In this document: piece after piece, positions 59,601-64,000 of the stretch | Numbering within the stretch: position 1 is the stretch's first letter | Layout of the letters: the number at the start of each line of letters is the position of its first letter | NCBI GenBank assembly: GCA_019722365.1 | Contig: JADFUC010001453.1 | Span: forward strand, 1,798,001 to 1,862,000 | DNA length: 64,000 bases | From: Lithospermum erythrorhizon | Taxonomy: Eukaryota; Streptophyta; Magnoliopsida; Boraginales; Boraginaceae | Direction of reading: 5' to 3' | Made by a program: the position numbers and the translations under genes | The notes under the pieces: model-generated | Seen by the model: only the letters and a program-made list of their open reading frames with translations | Database searches by the model: none | What the model was told of the DNA's origin: nothing

Positions 59601-61862
59601 AAGCTATTGAAACCGACCTACGAGGCTCGGAAACTGGCACTTTGCCGTCCTCGGATTCCGGCAAGGCATGTGTAAGAAGGCTCTTTTCAATTAATTCACT
59701 CTTTATATGATCCTCCAATAGCTATAAATTAAAATACAAGAGAGATATTGGGGAAAAAATTATTTCAAGAAATAGCTATCAAAGCTTTAAAAGGAGATGA
59801 AACCTGAAAAAAAGTTGAAAAATTACTTGATCATCAAAGCATGTCTGCGCACTACCAGATAACAGAAGTGATATATGTGAAGAACTACTTGTTGATATAT
59901 CACAACGCATTGTCACAACACCACGAGAAAAATTCCCTGCCTGAAGTGGAGGTGGGAGGGCACTGTAACAAAAACAAGGTTTAGCCCAATTTGTTTATGG
60001 TTTGTAGTTATGGCATCTGTAATTGTCGCACAAATACAAACAGGAGTGTCAACCAACGCAGAATTTTAGAATTGCAATTAGCTAAACCAAAAAGCACAAT
60101 GTGAAAGGAACAATTAGCAGTGAAAAAAAAATAGTTCAAAAATTTCAGAATGAAATATCATAAAGAACTATTATGTGACGAAAACACACACCATGATCAT
60201 GTACTGAAACATACCTAACTCTATTATGAAGTTTGCTTCCTCGCATCTGATACACCAAGACAAAGAAGGTAAATTATGATTCAAAAAAGTTTCATTTACA
60301 AAAGGAAAGAAAGGTAGTGAGAAATGATAAGAAAACAATCACATAAGCTTATCTTTCCCACATATTTACTTACTTCAATGGTCAGAAGGGCATTAAGACC
60401 ATCCTCCAAAGATCTTAGTAAACACTCGTCCTGAGAAGAAACAATTTCATGAATATTTTTTCAACGCAATAGCAACCTCAGATGAAAAAAAAGCTGAATC
60501 AACATGAATTGGTCTTATTACCAATGTTTTTGCTGTTCCACAAATCAGAAACTTCATATTTACATCATCGTCATATATCTTTATGGCAGGAAGATCCTCT
60601 GGATTCTCTTCATCGTCTCCAGGAACTACCTCAGGTGGCGGCACATTGATCTTTGGAGGTTCTCCAAGAATGTGAGGACCCAGCTTGCTATTAATTTTCT
60701 CTATGTTATCAGGGAAAGCAGGATCATTGCCAAAACAGTGAAGCCTGAAGGACGCATAAGCTAATTGGAAAGCATCCCAAGTATGAGAAGGTGAGCTGCA
60801 GTTGCCTCCAGGCTGGAGCCAGGCAATTAGATAGCTAACCCAATAAAGTTTTTAGGATGGAAAAAGCGAATGCATAGTCATCTAAGCTTTAAACTACTAA
60901 GTTTTCAGTAATTCCCATAAAGATCTATGTTAAATGATAACGCAAATCACTTCAAAACCAGGTGGCAGTTTGCTTAAGTCAATTGCTTCAGAATATCCTC
61001 AACTATCACGTCATTTAAAACAGACAATAGGAATACCTTTGTATCACCGAGAATAACGCATGACGAAAATTACAGGCAGCATAGCAAGAGATTGTATTCT
61101 TCCAATATATTACAAAAGGGATCCCCTGCAGTGTTAAACCAAATAACAGATTCATAATTAGTTCAAACCAAAAAATTAAAACTGAATCCTGATCCGGCAT
61201 AGAGTGTCTTAATATAGTGAGTACATATACTATTAGTACAGCCTATATAAAACATACCTTAGCTTGAAGAGCTTCAGCTAACTTTTGTCCATTTACGAGC
61301 TCCAAGTAAACCTTCACCACATTTTTGTATCAAAATGGATCAAGTTGACATCACCCCACACAAAACAAAGTGAACTAGCAGCTAAGAAGGATAATGTTAC
61401 TAAGAAATCTACTCAGAGAAGCAGCAGAGTATAACAAATTACATACAGTGGTAGGCAATGCAGATGCAAAGAGCTCAGACACAGCTTCCACACTCGATAA
61501 GTCGACATCATCCCACACAAGTGAACCAATTTCATCTCCTGTAAGTTGCTCTCCTTGCAAATAAACTACATTTGGCTGCAATGAATCCAATACACTCTGT
61601 AGCTCATTTATATTCGGTCTTTTTAACACTTGAACCTGCACTAAACAGTGTCACACTGATGAACTTCAGCTTTAACATCCAAAAAGTACATATCCAGTCA
61701 AACACAAACCTCTAGACGCCCAGAAGACACAATCTCTGGGAAGGGATAACTTGGTTTGTCTTCTGCTACCTCCTGCTTTTGTGGTTTATATTCGGCATTG
61801 CAACCAGATAAAACCGCAAGGAGACTGCAAGTTTGCTTTGATGATTCTTGAACATGAAACAT
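56686..61862 (-). CDS. ARID4: ARID4: ARID/BRIGHT DNA-binding protein with C-terminal PHD finger
   Basis: Fifteen coding exons on the minus strand: 61862-61710, 61635-61447, 61311-61258, 61125-61037, 60795-60522, 60430-60374, 60246-60215, 59962-59827, 59721-59548, 58882-58253, 58076-57939, 57853-57755, 57162-57062, 56969-56879 and 56781-56686. All joins are in phase, giving 770 aa. Starts MFHVQESSKQTCSLLAVLSG. The first ~430 residues (e.g. GIPFVIYWKN, PAIKIYDDDVNMKFLICG) are conserved in plant ARID4 proteins without a named fold. The ARID spans about 597-693 (FLKDVMQFLILRGH, GFNVGNGINWKGQVF, LKRHYETYLLEYE). A C4HC3 PHD finger follows: C704, C707, C718, C721, H726, C729, C751, C754. Plant ARID2/3/4 are subunits of the PEAT chromatin complexes linked to silencing and histone acetylation. 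A 5' UTR intron (62307-61883) is likely. The exon 5 acceptor was chosen by homology; an in-frame alternative lies 36 bp upstream. Confidence 0.93.
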
Positions 61863-63688
61863 CACGATGCAAAACCGACAACCTGATAAAAAAAATTCAG
61901 CTACTTCTACTCTAAAACTATCAGAGATAAACTAAACTAAACTCTATTCTTCCAGAAAAAACATGACTCCATCAATCTTAGTAGAATATATAAATTCAAT
62001 GAATAAAACATATCCTGACTAAACATTAGCAACACAAACAAGCATAGAAGAACAAAAACAGAGCACTTAAACAAAATTATCAATCCAACCTACTCAGTCC
62101 ACAAATAATGACTATGAACAACAAAATATATAAAAAGATCCAATTTTTATGCCAGAAGATGATCAACAATACATTAAAAAGGGACCCATTAAGGCTGCAA
62201 TTTAAATATAAGCCTACTTAACAAAACTATCAAAAACCCATATGAACAGTAAAAGAAAAAACCCATATCAATGGAGCAGATAACAAATTGGGGGAAAAAT
62301 CACATACCCAAAAGCCAAAATCCAATTTTTGGAACAACCCAGATGGAGAGATCAAGAAAGAAGGAGAAAGCTTATCAGAGATGTCCCAAAACAAAGTCCA
62401 AGAATCCAAAAGACTTGATTAATATAGAAAACCCTAGAATGATTTTTAACTACATGTGTAAGTTGTTCATTAAAGAAAAATCAAAAGGAAAATATAAAAA
62501 TAAAAACTAAAAATCATGTTTGATTTTCAAGAATCTTGCTTTCTCATTACTATTATCTAAGTTGGTGTAAATATCTACCGTTAGATGAATCAAATAATCA
62601 ATCAATCAATCAAAGTACAAAACAGATAAGTAAATTTAGAAATTAATAATTGCAAAGTGTTACTACAACTAGAGTATTGGATTGTTTGATTATTACATTT
62701 GTCCACTTTGTCAAGTCAACATTCAACATCAAAGTACGAGAAAAAAGTTTACAACCAATTGGTGGTTCTTCACTAACGTTAATTCTTCAATAAACAAATA
62801 TTTTAAGCATGTTACATGTTTTTTTAGTAATGAAATTGGATCAAAGTAAAACTTTAATCAAGATTAATGAGTATTGTAATTGTTTTTAGTATGATTCTGT
62901 TCTTCCTCCTTGTCCTACAATAGTACAATCTTTTCAGTACTTTGTTTTGTACTTTCAAACATATTATCCAACTAATTTTTGCTACTTTTCAACAGTTTAG
63001 ATTTCAGTTTTATATCCAGCAATGTAATTATGCTATCAATTGTTGGAGTCTGGAGAAGTGTTCAACAAGTTTTTAGAGAGCATTATTTGTGTCAAAAACA
63101 CCAATTATGCATGTACTTTTTAAAATAAGGTTTCTTTTATATCAAATTTTTATAACATAGTATCAAATGTCATGAATTAACTCACATGATCTCATGCCTC
63201 TCTTGCAAAGGACTTTATTGTGCCTTGAAACGGTTGTTCTTGTAATAATAATCAATCATTTCGATCAAAAAAATTATCTTGCAAAGGACTTTATAATAAT
63301 AAATCAAAGTGCTTTAATTTTTACATTTCATTAAGTGATAAATTTACTTCGTTACATGTACTTCGTTAAAAGACATGAAGAAGGAAATAAATTTTATAAA
63401 CAATTTATTTGATGATGTTGAAGTGAACTATATGGTGTCCATTGTTGTATTTGACCAATGATAAACGATGGATAAAGAAGAAAGAACAATGTGAAGAAAC
63501 AATCAGTGAGTCGATATTGTACATCCAATATAGGAGGGAATTCCAATATAGAATCAACAAAATTACCATCATTGTTGACGGTGGAAATAAAATTGTACAT
63601 CCAAAGAAAAGGCCTTTCTGATATGATATTATTCAAAAACTAAGTCAAAACATTGAAAGGAGGGAGAAAAGGTTACAGCCAAAAAAAT
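61863..63688. other. ARID4 5' UTR/promoter and intergenic DNA
   Basis: A TTTTATCAG acceptor at 61883-61884 and a GG|GTATGTG donor at 62307-62306 on the minus strand predict a leader intron. The CT-rich first exon lies at about 62309-62400. Beyond that, to 63688, the DNA is AT-rich with no gene visible; the last few hundred bases include the 3' flank of eIF2B alpha. Confidence 0.5.
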
Positions 63689-63895
63689 CTACAGGTATAG
63701 CTTAATAAGCTCGTCACTTACTGCAGATGGAGTGAGAACACCTAAATCTGTGAAAAGTAGAGTGAGGTATGCTGGCGGTGTGTAGTCCCGAGCTGATGTT
63801 TCAACTTCAACCTTCGTGGGAATGGGCACCCCAAAATCAATTGGTCGCAAAGCAGGGACCATGTCTTTCTGATCCAGTGGATATAGCCTAGCAAA
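63689..63895 (-). CDS. eIF2B alpha subunit, last exon only (gene continues past the right edge)
   Basis: The minus-strand exon begins after an ATGCAG acceptor (ends 63896) and reads [20 protein letters not shown], then [10 protein letters not shown] and [20 protein letters not shown], ending KLYL and TAG at 63689-63691. The [32 protein letters not shown] tail is the signature C-terminus of eIF2B alpha, a regulatory subunit of the guanine nucleotide exchange factor for eIF2 in translation initiation. The intron runs to at least 64000; no earlier exon is in the window. Confidence 0.92.
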   Translation of the reverse strand, partial: FARLYPLDQKDMVPALRPIDFGVPIPTKVEVETSARDYTPPAYLTLLFTDLGVLTPSAVSDELIKLYL

Positions 63896-64000
63896 CTGCA
63901 TTTTAACAAGAGTTCATTCGTCCATATCAAATGATAACAATGAAACTGAAAATAGTGCAACTATATATTCAACAGGATAATACGTCTCAACTAACATCAC
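63896..64000 (-). other. Intron of eIF2B alpha at the window edge
   Basis: Non-coding sequence upstream (minus strand) of the last exon's splice acceptor. The preceding exon lies beyond the window. Confidence 0.6.

Overview
This window is plant nuclear DNA, almost certainly from a eudicot. The evidence is the spliced genes with GT-AG introns and plant-type orthologues (ARID4, a CYP92-type P450, a trihelix factor, SEC22), the AT-rich intergenic DNA, and the mix of plant transposons (Copia, CACTA, MULE, PIF/Harbinger, hAT, Helitron-like, SINE, Stowaway). The order or species cannot be fixed from the sequence. There is nothing prokaryotic: no operons, CRISPR arrays or rRNA, and no convincing tRNA gene.

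Six genes look intact, and a seventh enters from the right edge. They are GEMIN2 (188-3113, minus, 4 exons), a CYP92-family cytochrome P450 (16388-18265, minus, 2 exons), a TMEM87/GOST-type seven-transmembrane protein (36683-40542, plus, 5 exons), the R-SNARE SEC22 (42922-44667, plus, 5 exons), a SIP1-clade trihelix transcription factor with a glycine-rich N-terminus (46596-48014, minus, intronless), ARID4 with ARID and PHD domains (56686-61862, minus, 15 coding exons), and the last exon of eIF2B alpha (63689-63895, minus). I built the exon models by matching splice sites to reading phase. Every internal junction keeps frame.

The rest is transposon sediment. A 5.9-kb element with about 160-bp inverted ends fills 3378-9270. 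Then come a decayed Helitron-like copy (about 9690-10675), a SINE with a 17-bp target duplication (10833-11057), and a decayed PIF/Harbinger carrying both ORF1 and transposase (about 11891-14865). Downstream of the P450 locus is a second Helitron-like element with internal ~330-bp repeats and a canonical-looking 3' hairpin plus CTAG (about 19325-21194). A Stowaway MITE lies at 21722-21930. From 26.9 to 35.4 kb is a nest of GC-rich hAT termini and decayed ORFs. From 49 to 56.3 kb are a CACTA 3' half with an Ulp1-like protease remnant, a neat non-autonomous MULE with 9-bp target duplication (52502-53766), and a 5'-truncated Copia element with its 3' LTR.

The genes do unrelated housekeeping jobs: snRNP assembly, Golgi and ER-Golgi trafficking, translation initiation, chromatin and specialised metabolism. 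They do not form a pathway or cluster. The most distinctive local features are a 97-bp tandem duplication of the SEC22 last exon, a perfect 33-bp inverted repeat in a SEC22 intron, a ~350-bp duplication in TMEM87 intron 1, and an unidentified ~102-codon open frame at 32039-32347 that stays open among ruined ORFs. I did not find a convincing new biological system.
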